This document shows positions 13,190 to 25,263 of a DNA stretch of 64,000 nt, one piece after another; the first letter of the stretch is position 1, and each line of letters starts with the position of its first letter. This DNA comes from Triplophysa rosa. Taxonomy: Eukaryota > Chordata > Actinopteri > Cypriniformes > Nemacheilidae. Under the pieces are notes generated by a model. The model saw only the letters and a program-made list of their open reading frames with translations, had not been told where the DNA came from and searched no databases. The stretch lies in assembly GCF_024868665.1 (NCBI RefSeq), contig NC_079895.1, positions 23,584,848-23,648,847 on the forward strand, given 5' to 3'. Position numbers and translations under genes: made by a program.

Positions 13190-13784
13190 TAAAACCGCAA
13201 CGGTTACATCGGAAGCGCCGTAGTTTTTCGCGCCGCACCGCGTCGAGCGTTTGCAGCGTAGACACGGTCGGATAGCCGCACTGCAGCAAATTACCTCAGC
13301 CTCTCTTAAAACCACATCTCTCTCTCTCCTTGCCCAAATGTCTTACCTCCTCTAATCGCCTCTCTTTTATTTCTCACCAGCCGTCTCTCTCTCCCTCTTT
13401 TCCCGAGTCTTCTGTCATTGCGCGCGTCCGTCTGAGGGGTGTGTGGTGCGGTGGGCGGGGCTACGGGCGCGTCAATCAGCGGTGCTACAATAGCACGTGT
13501 GGCGCTCATGGTCGCAGAGCGGCTCGGTGGAGGAGACGCTACTGCAGCTGATAGGAGGGAGAGAACGAGTGGTGTGGAGAGACCGGTACAGTCACCTCAT
13601 CGCTCACCTACAGCTCGTCTTTTACTACAAGCACAGCAGTCTGTCTGCAACCTGATCAGCCTTTAATAATGCACGGGGAGGTAAACCGAATATCAGCGCC
13701 TGGGCACTGAATTATGTATCTTACCGGTTACTACAGCACCGTACCGGAGAGCAGGAACCTGTAGCTGTCTGATCGGCGGAGAAA
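13190..13784 (+). promoter_or_regulatory. myo16: CpG-rich promoter region and 5'UTR of myo16
   Basis: The base composition changes abruptly from AT-rich flank to a CpG-dense stretch that includes cgccgcaccgcgtcgagcg near 13230 and further CpGs to about 13760. A GC box (gggcggggc) lies at 13453-13461 and a palindromic E-box (cacgtg) at 13494-13499. No clear TATA box is seen, as is usual for a CpG-island promoter. The 3' end of this block leads into a good splice donor, ct|gtgagt, at 13812/13813, so it probably holds the transcription start and first exon. The transcription start cannot be placed from sequence alone. Confidence 0.7.
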
Positions 13785-13812
13785 ATGTCACACTATCATT
13801 TCATCAAATGCT
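13785..13812 (+). CDS. myo16: myo16 exon 1 coding part (alternative N-terminus)
   Basis: An ATG at 13785, with A at position -3, opens nine codons (MSHYHFIKC) and one extra base, then a consensus donor gtgagt at 13813. An in-frame TGA lies just upstream at 13770-13772, so this is the first ATG of its frame. Spliced to the acceptor at 28521 it reads on through eleven more codons in exon 2 into the MEIDQ start without a stop, giving a 21-residue extension with three consecutive cysteines. That the frame, the donor and the absence of stops all agree is seen directly. That it is translated is inference: either ATG could be used. The 28-base length makes chance possible, so confidence is moderate. 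Confidence 0.6.
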
Positions 13813-14872
13813 GTGAGTAACGAGCAGGAAGAGCGGCGTCTTTCGTTACATGCATCTGACATGCATGATGTCATTTTAGCAATGATGTCATTGATCAGCG
13901 ATGTCATTTTGTTGGCCATGGTACTGTAGCTTGAGAGCGTGACCTAGAAGGGAGGGAATGTGTATGATGATTTATTGGGTGTGTATCGATACAGCTGCAT
14001 GCAGGTCAAGGCAGTGCGTTACAGTGAGCAAATTTTTTATTAAAATGCATGGAATTTAAATGTTCAATGCAGGTTCACCATTTGACTAAATTCAAAGCTT
14101 CCTATGCATCAGTGTTAGTCAGAGCATTAAGGTTTTTAGAAATTATTCAGATGACCGTGCATGTGCATATGTGTAAAGTTCTAGCAGGATGCGGCAGTGA
14201 TGTAAAAGTTGACCGGTGACCGCTGCAGGTGTGTAGGGTTCTCCTGCGGGAGTCTGCCTGCTTGCATGCAGACAGACAGCCAGCCTGCGTGTCAAAGCCC
14301 GACAGCCTCTGCAGAATTCCTCTTTATGTGTATCTGTGGTGTGTGTGGTTGTGCACGGCTTAAAAAGAGAATGTGTCAGGAAAGATAATGGAGAAGGATG
14401 GCGAGAGGGAAGCGTTTTCGAAAAAAGCGGATGGAAGATGGAGTGACGGAGGATGGAGATGCTGATGTGGGAGAAGGGGATAATCAGGAAGTGTTTTGTA
14501 GCCAGCTGCAGATGAAAGGCAGTTGTTACACTCATATGTTTGCCACCCCTTTCTTTTCATCTTTATTCACCCTTCATCTGCATTGCTTTCTTCTTTGTAT
14601 GTTTTAGTGATTTGAACATACACCCACACAGCCCTCTGTTGCATTCGCTAGATTCTGTTATGCTTTTGGTCTGTCATTTTTAGGTTTTTATATTTGACTT
14701 ATTTAGCCTAGGGTTGTCATGACCAGCATTTTAATAGTTGCTCTCAAAGTGAGTGAAATTAAACAATTCACACGCAGTAACGATTTTTAAACCAGAGCAT
14801 AATCCAATATGCTGTTTACAACACTAGTTTATTGTAACATTTGATATTTAACTATTTTCCTATTAAAAGGAT
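13813..14872. other. myo16: Intron 1, first part
   Basis: Begins at the donor gtgagt. Contains alternating atgatgtcat-like words at 13862-13912 but no supported gene. Confidence 0.5.
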
Positions 14873-15266
14873 AGTTCACCCAAAATGAAAATTCTGTCAT
14901 GAATTACTCACTCTCTAATCATTCCAAACCTTGCTTTGTTTGGTAGAACACACAGGAAGATATTTGGACGAATGCTTGTAACCAAACAGTGCTTGGACTC
15001 CATTGACCAATAATAGGAAAAATTACAATTATAACAGTGCCCCAGATCTGTTTGCTGTCCTACATTCTTCAAAATATCTTCTTTTGTGTTAAACGGAACA
15101 AAAAAAAAGTAATTTTTCCTACTATTGTAGTCAATGGGGTCCAAGAATTGTTTGGTTATAAGCATTCTTCCAAATATCTTTCTCTGTGTTCATCAGAACA
15201 AAGAAATTTATACAGATTTGGAACAACTTGAAGGTGAGTAAGTGATGACAGAATCTATCCATTTAA
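14873..15266. mobile_element. TTAA-ended MITE (gatagttcaccc family), copy 1
   Basis: The left end is ttaaaaggatagttcaccca, followed by aaatgaaaattctgtcatga. The right end is the degraded inverse, gatgacagaatctatccatttaa, missing about 18 bases of the usual terminus. The middle holds a second inverted pair (accaaacagt...caagaattgtttggttat). Other copies in this window are at 51325-51616, 54628-55044 and 63847 onward. It is non-coding. Confidence 0.85.
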
Positions 15267-16817
15267 AAATAACCTTCAGTAATGCAATGTAGTGCTGAGC
15301 ATTTATCAATAGCTGTGTGCCACTAGCTTCACCAAATGGAATTGGGTAATTCCAAATATGGATGTGACCTTTTCAGGCAAAACTAGAAAAATAAGCTCTC
15401 CGACTAGAGAATGTATTTAGCCTCTTACCATTTAAAAAGTCAAACAGTGCCTTTAACTTTTTTCCTGCGCACTCTTTCTCCGTCCTCCTGATATGACACG
15501 AACACTTGCTTTCAGTGCAGACAATGACAAGTTCCAAAAGTCTGTGCCGTGCTTGCTATATGCAATGATTTTGGTTATATTACTTTATTATTTTTGTATC
15601 GTGCAGGTCAAAGTTCAGTCTAAGTAACGAAGCACGTGCATTTACAGACAAAGTGTTAATTCATATTTATATGCCCAAACATTCAGTAAGTGACAAATGT
15701 TTGGAAACGGTGTACACAGTCGTTTGCGAGTCATGTGCGGGTGCTTGTGGAACGTGCTGCTTCTCTATAGCGGTCTCGCAGCACAGAAGATGCGGAGAGA
15801 CGCGATCCTGCGCTGGGTCATAGCCAGACCTCGCGCTCATATGCGCCGGGGGTTTCGGTACCCAACCCAAAAAATGTCCCATTTCTTTACATAAATAATA
15901 TTTTTGGCGTCTGCTACGCCACTACCCATATAACCAAAATGAAGATTAACCTCTGCGAAGATTCGACTGTGAGATTGGTAATCGAATGAGGCTCCTCCTA
16001 TCGAAGCATTGCATCTTCAACCATTCGGGGTCACACCTAGTATTTACTTCCAATATGTTGGACCATCTGTTTATATTTTCCTAAACCCCTCTTGACAGAG
16101 TTCAGACATCATAAAAATATAAATCCATGCACAAAGTTTCTATATAAAAAAAAGAAAAATAAACATGCATGATGCGTTATGGATGTGACAAAAAAACGAT
16201 TTCTTTGAATTAAAATGCACAAACCAGAAGCAATAATACCCGCCAAATGGGGAAGGGATGGCTCTTTATAGAACATATAAAACGGTTCAATTTAAAATTT
16301 CATATGCCCATTTATGAGGAATATGGACTGTTATGCATGTGAGAATTTTGAAAGCAGCCCTCACCTGAGTATCATGCTTTGAAATCTTTAGGAGAGACTT
16401 CATATTGGTATTTAAACCACCAAATATTGCTATCAGTATTGTAAAAATCTCTGTAAAAACTTTGTTTCACGGTAAGGTTGACATGTGCATTGCCCAATTG
16501 CAAAAGTGAGTATATTCTAGCAGGTTTCCTGTAAACTTCCGTTAGCTATCGAGTTATGAATGCAAATACTCAAAAGCAGGCAGATACGAAGCCAGATAAG
16601 AATTGACTTTGCACAGTGCTGGACATCCCTAGTTTGTACTCTTCCTCTGTGCGTGTTTGGGCAGAGGTACATTCACGGTGGCCCGTGCCAGAGGCAAACA
16701 GTGAGAGAACGCGCAAGGTCGCACACTCGGGTGCAGAGCCAGCAGAACCCTGTGTGTGTTACCATACAGCGTATGTGTGGTGATATGCGTGACTTGTGCT
16801 ATTCAGTTTTGATATGT
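15267..16817. other. myo16: Intron 1, nothing recognised
   Basis: No exon or transposon end is supported here. The frames at 15.7-15.9 kb on both strands are chance overlaps. Confidence 0.4.
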
Positions 16818-18964
16818 AGTACAGGCAAGGCCGGACTTACCATTGGCCTTGACTGGGCTCCAGCCCAGGGGCCCCGCCCTTCAGGGGGCTCGCCTGCTCT
16901 CGTTCATTTGATTTGTTTAGTTATATGCCAGTCATTTTATTTTTCATTTAAACTTTGTGCATTGGCCTACCAAGGTTCAATAACACTGCCTTATGTATGG
17001 AATGATGTCGATTAATTGGCTAAACGTTCCGTCAGTCATGTTGGCGTTTCCTGATTGGTCATTTGTGGATTCTATCCGTCATGTTTACCGCAGTTGAAAC
17101 CTGTCTGCTCATTAAGACGCTTGTTCTAATGGCTGACAAGCGCAATCGCAGTGCCGCGCTTAAAGAAAACCAAAAACTGAGAGACAAGAACGCGAAAGAA
17201 CAGCATTTAGGAAATAATGATTCTTTACACCCATGGCACCACACCTTGATCTTTAGGCAGAGAATCCACAGCATACCTGGCACCATCTCCCGCCAGGCCG
17301 CCACCCTCCGGTTTTATTTCAGGTATTTCTCCTTTGAAACTCCCGGACGACGGGAGCCGGAACGCGTTCACGGGGTGGCACTTTGGCTTGAGCCGCTGCC
17401 CATTTGCCCTCACAGGCTGGCGCCCGTCTTTGGTAGGCGAAGTAGAGTAGAGAGGATTCACATCCCCGCGAAAAACTTGCTCTTAATACACCGCTATATG
17501 ATTCCACTCCGCGTTTTCCATTTGACGCTCGCTCCTCACAGTCTGTGTCCGCTCACTGAAGACGACAGATCGTTTCATCGACAGGTAGATGCAGTAGAGT
17601 CTACTAGCTGTTGTTGTTGTTGTTGTTGTTGTTACACTTTCTTCACTTTTACAAAAAACGTGTAATGAAAAGTGTTGTGTTCTGCAGACAACTCTGAATA
17701 AAAACTGGTAATATAGAGTTTATTTCTAATATCTCCCGTTCTGTGGCCATAAGCGGTTCTTGTAAATAATATGCAAACACTGTTAAATCCATCCATGTAA
17801 ATATAAAATGAAAACATTCTGCTAACTAATAAACAAAGTTAAAACAACCGAACTACGGGACGTGTGAAGGGACAAACTGCTCGTGCTTTTTCAAACTGCG
17901 TTTAGATAGTTATTTCATGTCTGACTTTGAGATCTCTGGCAAAATGTAAATGCTAAATTAAGATGATACCTTGCAGATATACCATTCATGGATTCATGGC
18001 CTGTGAGCTGCATTAAACAGTCTCTTAGATTTACATTTAAGAATTTGACATGAAAATGATGTTATGTTAGATATAAAGTAATTAAAACGATTCATAACAG
18101 AGGGGTGCCCTATTTGCCCTGCACAACCTCAGTTAACTAGACCTTACAAAACTATGGACCCATCTCATTATTATGAAACTATTTAAGCCATAATAAGACG
18201 TTTCGTCTCATTATATGAATACAATTTTAATGTGCATTTCAAACTCATAGATCTGTCATATGCTTTACTGATGGAATTGCAATAGAATACTAATATATTT
18301 TTAACACTTCACACCGTTGCATTTGTTAACATTAGTTAAGCATTAGATTACATGTCTGCATTTGTTCATCTTTATTTTCAGTATTTACTAATGTTTTTAA
18401 AAACATTGAACATGCACCATGAACTAACATGAACAATTGTATTTGGCATTAACTAACAATAAACAAGATTAATAAATGCTGACAACTGTATTGCTCATTG
18501 TTGGTTTCATGTTAATGCAGGTGTTCCCAAATTTTAGATCCGAGACGTATAATCTCTCAAGATCCTCCAGAAATACAGGCAAAACACACACATTTGTTAC
18601 TTTTTAGTAGTTTTCTTATTATGGATCAATAAATTTAATTTTAATTTTAAAATACATAATGGTAGGGCTGTATGATTATGTCAAAAACTATATTAGTCCC
18701 CTTGATATTGTAATGTTGATTGGATTTTACATTTAAGTATGTTTGAAACTTCCTACACGCTATAAATGCACCACTTGTGGCTCCCACTGTCAAAACAAGC
18801 ATTATAAACGTGTAAACCAATGAACACGTGTCATTGTTAGTCATTGGAGAAAAAAAAACATTTACTAATGCTAACAAACACATGATTTTAAATAGTACGG
18901 GGGGCCCCGAAAACAACTCAAGCCCATGGGCCCCCATCCTCTTAAGTCCGGCCCTGAGTACAGG
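16818..18964. mobile_element. 2.1-kb hAT element, 8-bp duplication AGTACAGG
   Basis: The element (16826-18956) begins caaggccggacttaccattg and ends cttaagtccggccctg, giving 14-base inverted ends with one mismatch. The duplications AGTACAGG are at 16818-16825 and 18957-18964. Inside both ends are runs rich in ggggccccg and cagcccaggggcc. The middle holds a possible relic frame (17063-17665), a TTG microsatellite near 17609-17632 and, at 18307-18520, a separate dispersed repeat with gttaacattagttaagcatt-like words. No complete transposase is visible. Confidence 0.88.
17063..17665 (+). pseudogene. Possible relic reading frame inside the hAT element
   Basis: A 200-codon frame lies inside the element. 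The segment MADKRNRSAALKENQKLRDK (from about residue 23) is lysine/arginine-rich, as transposase N-termini often are. After it the frame turns into unrelated composition and finally a cysteine run encoded by the TTG microsatellite. I cannot match it to a family. It could be a degraded transposase N-terminus or chance. Confidence 0.25.
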
Positions 18965-21900
18965 AGACAGGTGCAGGCTTATGAAAGTTTTGTACATCCA
19001 AACATGTCTGATCCCATCAGTGGAAAAAGGAAGGGATTTTTGGAGTCTGCGCACCCTTGGTTGGACTCTGTGTTCATAGTGTTGCGTATGTTTGTGTTTT
19101 AAAAATAAGGTGAAAGTGCTCTCTCTGTTTAATGTATGCCCTCTTATTCCCCTGCCTCTTATATTAACAGAAGCTCAGGAGATAATCCAGTGTAAATCAA
19201 TAACTGACTGGAGGAAAGGAAACCTCACCCATCTCCCTCTCTATATCCCATGATTCCTGTCATTCACTTTTTCTCTGTACCGCACACTTCCTGCCTCATT
19301 CAGTCACACGAGTGGCATGTTTACAATTTTGGAATCACTCAGAGGTGTCAACAACTCACTGTAGGTGTGTGTGAATATCAATACTGTATAATTTTATGAC
19401 AGTAAACAAACTTGTGTCCCTATGTTTGATTGTGTACTCTATACTTTTGTGACATGTTGAGATGCTCTCAATGTTGAACTTGACCTTGAACGGAGTGCTG
19501 GTTTTGCTTTAATCCTGTACAACCCTCTAAAAATGTACATTAAGGTCTGTTCGTTTCTTATTTCTCTTGGAAATATTATCACGCCATGGAACAAAATAGT
19601 TTGCGACTGCCATGTTAACCTGAAAGAGGATTGTTCTGTTACAAATTTCAGCATGCGACTGAGGGTGGGCGGTAATGTTTGACTTAATACATTCCTCTTT
19701 AAAGCAGTTATGGATTTTCTCAGCGTTAGCCATAAAGAAGCCAGTGCGACTCAGCGGTGAATGAACTCAAGAAAAATGGAGGAAAAAGCGCTGGAAAAGG
19801 TGATGATTGAATGGTTGAATCAGAATCAGGAATGGAGAGAACAGCAGGCGGATGTGACTGTAAAGTGGCTGTAAAATAGAAAAGAATGGAAGCTGATGGC
19901 TTTATTAGACTTGGAGGGCGTTGAAAGAAATCCAGCAGATAAAGCGGAGAAATACAGAAGTTCATTTCTGGTTCATCCAGTGTCACGCTGGGACCAACAG
20001 TACTGGAACATCCCATTTCTGCCTGTTGTCTTATACTGCTGTTCTACTTACGTCTGAAGCCAAACTGCTCTCTGTCTCACTGCTGGATATTTATTTTACT
20101 AAAACTTGCAAATACATACCTGTAGACTGTAATTTTGTCCTTAGTTATTTTCCTGTTATTTCCTATTATTATTATAGTTATTTTTGTTTCTTATTAGCAT
20201 TTGTTTAGATTCCACAGCTGAAGTTAACAACCATTCAACCTGTATGGTCATTTAGCCTGCTTATTGACTTGTTTGCAAAAAATATATATATTTATGAGCA
20301 CAGTTTTGTGCATAAAGACACATAGAATGATGTTTTTTCTGATTTATTAAAATTTGTATTGCCATTGCTGAACTACATCATGGTTAAACTATAATGAAAC
20401 TATGGTCATTTGTGGTTCCTGTGCTTTTTAATGCAAATGCTATAGTTAAACTATGCTTACTATAGTAAAAATATTGTTAATTTTCATATATCAGCAGATC
20501 ACGCAAAGCGCGTACTTTTCTGAAAATATGCACACAGGATTTGATGAGAGGAATTCAAATTTGTATCTATTCCTTTTGTTTCCGATCCGATTCCTAGCCT
20601 TTCGATTCCGATCGGAAACTGGAATTGATTTTCCAGTCCCAACCCTAATTAGCATCCAGATGTATTTGAAAAAGACGTACTCGATTGTCTATTCTCCATA
20701 TGTAAAACAATGATCAGTTCCTATTAATCTCCGTCTATGAGTTCAAGTCAATTCAAATGTCAACCTATTTCCCTCCATTTACAAAAAGTCTGTCTCTTTC
20801 AGCCAAGAATGAAGATGAAATGTTTCAAATTTGTGGATGGGGAAAGACATCTCTCAGAAATATGAGATTATACTGTATGTTGTGCCATTCTACTGTTCTA
20901 CGGTCCCACTGTCCTACATATCTGTAGCTCGCTGATAGCAGGCTGAGGGTGAGATGAAAGCTCACAGCTCATTTTCTATGTCAATGTTACTGCAGTCATG
21001 TTTTTGAGTGTGTGTTGTGTGCGTTACAAGGATTTTTCACCACTGCGGCATTAAAACAGAGCTGTGAAAGCTAGAAATCCTACAGGGTTTGACATTGCCA
21101 TGCGTTTGAAGGTCAAAGCACAGAGTTTAAATCTAGCTTTGGAACTGTAGCAATTCTAGCATTTATGGAGTCTTTAAGTCATCTTATGCATTTATGACTA
21201 GAGCAGAAGTGGCACCCCGCTTTCTTAATTATCGGTGTGAATTTCTTTGTGCTGCGGCAATCTGAGTTGGAGGGGGTGACAATTAAAGAACAATGACAGA
21301 AGCTGAATTGTATCAGGCAAGAAGAATTGTTGCAGGTTTTGTGGGTTGTTGATAAAAACTAGTGATAAAACCAGATTTAAAAAAGGTGTTCATGAGGTGA
21401 ACTCCTCACATAAGTGGCAGCACAAAAATGACAAACAAATGGAAAAAGCATCAAATACCTAATATCTAGAGTCAGTTAAAATGGTTTTTAAAAGGTCTAA
21501 TCCATTCAAATCAATGGAACGTACATGATGCTGCAGTTACACAGGAACTCAGTTGTATCTGCATGTATGTGTAAAGACGTAATCCGGTTCTTCTGGGGCT
21601 CGTGTCGTGGCTCCTCCTAGCGTTCCTGGGAAGAGACAAAGAAGAGGAAATAAAGAATTGTTTTTTGGGTAATTGGATTCTTATAGGACAAAAGGGTTTT
21701 TTAAGTGCAGAAGCTTACTCTGAAATGTCTTTAACCTTCACAGTTTTATCAGAGCAGAGAGCCTGAGTCAGCACGAGAGAGAGAGAAAGCCTATCTGCTG
21801 CTGTCCAAAAAAGTCAGTTCAGAAAGGAGAGAAAAGGATCAGAAGATTGGAAGGATGAATAATTATTTTTCTGCATCCCGTTCTATTGCAGATACAACTG

Positions 21901-21977
21901 AACGATGTTGAATTAGAGAAAAGGATAGTAAGAGATGAAACCTGTTCTATAATATCTATGCTATCCATTGTAATGCA
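18965..21977. other. myo16: Intron 1; half of a hAT-like terminus near 20.6 kb
   Basis: No exon is recognised. At about 20580-20646 the sequence gattccgatcggaaactgga...ttttccagtcccaaccct resembles the right end of a hAT-type repeat, but no matching left end or duplication was found. Confidence 0.4.
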
Positions 21978-22110
21978 TACTGTAAAAACCCCCCCAGAAA
22001 ATTTCCAGCAGCTGGGGCACCAGAAATATACCGTAAAATATCATTATTTCCTATAAAATTGCGTAAATTTTCAGTCTTTTTCTCAAATATTTTTTAAAGA
22101 AAACCCCTCA
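21978..22110. repeat. Inverted-orientation copy of the 1.7-kb repeat
   Basis: The words ccagaaaatttccagcagctg, caccag and taccgtaaaata mirror, in reverse complement, the units at 1712-2083. It is non-coding. Confidence 0.5.
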
Positions 22111-25100
22111 GATGAAGATAATTTAAATATATTGTTAAAACATTAAAGACATTACAAAAATCGAAGTCAATATATTGTCTGTTTTATTGCCATTTCACAT
22201 AAACCTCGGACTTGCTTATATTGTTTCAAAACTAACGTTTTTGTTTTATTCTCTAATGCTGTCTGTAACAATAATACTGCCTTTTTGATATTTTCGATAT
22301 AATTGTTTTCCCTCTCACAGAACCATTCAACAATGAAACAGTGATATTATTTTAGCACATCTTTGCTGCTTTTAGTCACTTGTGGTTTGGCATCAGCTTT
22401 TGTCTGTTTGCCTGCATCTGTTTTTGTCTTTATCTGGAGGCTGTTTTCAACTGAACTTTTTCTCAAGTTCATATATTCCATATGTCACTTCATTTACCAT
22501 TCTTAGATTGTTTGGTGTGATTACAGCCTAACCCCTCCTCCCACCTGATCATATGCAAATTGTGTTGTTCAGTGTCCGTTTCAACAGGTGTGATGCTGTA
22601 AGCAGATAGTTATCTCTCTCAGAGCAGATTGAAAGCATCCGTCATGCTCCCTTTCGCTCCACAGTCTGTATCTGATTAGCAGTACAGCTCGCAAAACACA
22701 GACTGCAGTTTCTTTCAATGCCCACGTAAAGAAAAAGGACTTGAAACTGTTTGTGTTCATCACATTGCAAATAAAGTTGACTATAACTTATAGTTTAAGT
22801 TATATTATAATATTGCCAATGGAAGGGTGGTTCTCTTTGGGGTCTTCATTACACTGTTTGCTTTATTGAAATGTTTTCTTTGTATATACTGCATTTTATT
22901 TTTTTGATTAACATTTTTTTTTACAAAAAAAGTTAATAGAATACTTTTTTGATGGAGTTGTTTGGTGTTTTGGGCCGCTCCAATGTAAGCCATGGCTCTG
23001 AAAGATTCATTGTCTTTAAAGTTGATGGATTCTTCCAAAAATGTCTTCTCCAAGCTTCTACAGAAACCCAAGGAGGCTCAGATGTGGTATTCCAGTGGTG
23101 TTACATTTGATGTGTTAGAGAGCAAATTAGATTATTGAAACATTTCACTCACAGCTATAAAGGGTCCCAATAGTCTATTACATTAAATTGCCTTTTTACG
23201 TGTTATGTGTCTGACCTCTTATCTCCTTAGAGACAAGAACTTGAGGTTAGAGGAGCAGAGCGATGGTTACAGTAACAATTTAGAAGGTAGAAATATTCTT
23301 AAATTTATCATAGCAGAATCATAACTTTCTTAGTCACTTTCACTTGACATATTCTATTTATCCATTATATCCCCTGTTGATTTTGTCAGAAATATATTTT
23401 TTGTGTCTTCATATATTTACAGTATGGGTTTGTTCTCACGATGTCGGAACTACCATAATCTGTAAAAAATGTTCAGAACTCAAAATTACTACTTGTAAAC
23501 TCAGAATTTTCTATGAGCTCTGACAGAATGGCACCGACTTTGAGTAAATGTGGTTAGCTTGTAATATTTTGGTTAATAATTCATATAATTGCCCATTTTA
23601 AATGTAGACTAATGTCTTGATGCAAAATTAATGTGAACATGAATAAAAACATACAATTCGGTGTTGCCATAGAAACAGATAATTCTGACAATGTGAACAG
23701 CTTAGACTAGAAAACCATTGTTGGTCTAGATTATGTTCATAGAATAGAAAATGACCTTTGATTTCATTGCTGTCAGTTCTACTGTATAGAATCAAATTAT
23801 ATCTCACCACTTCTGTGTATTAAAATACTCATGACTAAACTTTTAGTTATTAAGGCGTGCCAAAGTAATCTTAGAGCATTAAAAATGTATCCAGAGAAAA
23901 ACAGCGAAAAAGAACTTCTGCTTTTCAGACTTATATTTCCCTGGCCGAAGGGCTTGGTGACCTGAATTATCTGAGTAATTACAGCTTAGCCTGTGAGAAA
24001 GAGAGCGAGTCATCCTTTTTGCTGGCGTTCTTAAACTCGGCCTAGGGGAAGGGGATTGATGCACCCGTGATTTGTGTGATAGAAGTGGTCACATTAGCAA
24101 GGTCAAGCAAACTTTTTAGCTGCAACTTTAGGGCTCTGAATCTCTTCCTAATGCGAGCTCCACTCTTGTGTGTGTCTTTCTCATTCTTCTCTTTGAGTGA
24201 GATGGGTGGTGAATGAGTTCACAATGTTATGATGTGTGCATCTGGCTCAAGCTCAGCTGCAGGCTGGAGATGAAACCTGTGAGGGAATGACTGAGCAGAT
24301 GCGGCAAATGAACCTTAAGGAGGAGGGCGGCTTAATTGACTCAAACGTTTCCAGCCCTCAATTATTTATAACCTTTTAAATGTAAATGGTGATATGTCCA
24401 CTTGTGGCACTGAGCGAAACACTGACGTTTCTGGCACATTTTAGAAATGTTAATGACAACACTGCCGGGACTTTTTGACTAGTGTAGTTATAATGGGACT
24501 TCCCATATTTTTTCTCATTTCTATGACGGTCTTCCACAACATTGCAATCTTGTTTTCTTCTGCATTTTATGACATTTTTGTTTCAGGTTGTTGTCGTGAA
24601 GATTTACTGATGGTCATGTTTGTTTTGTGTGTTCATGCGCACCCATGCTTGTTTATTAACAGAGAAAGAACAGTAGTCTTTTTAGCAATGTGTGATGTTT
24701 ATTTCTCCACATTTTCATAATTTAACCATTATTGCATTGCATTCACTTGAAATGAATGTCCTACAATAACCTACAGTATTTCTCTCAGCTGGTGCAATTT
24801 GCACCTTTATTTACAACCCCCTGCAGATCCCAAAGCATTTGGCCGGCACTACTTTTGCTGTACGGTGTGTATAAAGAGAGATTTGGCTTTGTTCCACGAC
24901 AGTGTAGGAGAAATGCCCAGTCATGATAATCCTGTCTCTCCACTGCTTTGTGTAGGGAGAATCTCGGCTCTCAAGGTTAAACAGACATGCTATTCAGCAG
25001 AGTTTGCCAGATAAGATTTAAATGGACTAAGCTTTGCAGAATACACAAACCTCTCTGTCTGGGATCGGTTTTGTCCTGGTTTTAGTGTCAAAACTATAGC

Positions 25101-25263
25101 CACGTCGTTGCACGATGTAAACATTCAAAAGCTGCCTTAAATGAAGTTAAATCAAATTGGCTTTCATAAGTCTCTTGGATTTAAATGATATTAAACTGAC
25201 TTATAAAATGAAGTTGAAATTGTTTAAACTACATTTTTTAAATGATACCAAATGCAACTAGAT
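22111..25263. other. myo16: Intron 1, nothing recognised
   Basis: AT-rich intronic sequence. The small frames here have no domain, codon bias or splice context. Confidence 0.4.

Noticed and set aside
12782..13275. Several His-Thr-rich and Cys-Val-rich open frames on both strands
   Set aside because: They are translations of the CA/CACG microsatellite in all frames and have no other content.
20580..20646. hAT-like right terminus (ccagtcccaacccta)
   Set aside because: No left terminus or 8-bp duplication could be paired, so element limits cannot be given.
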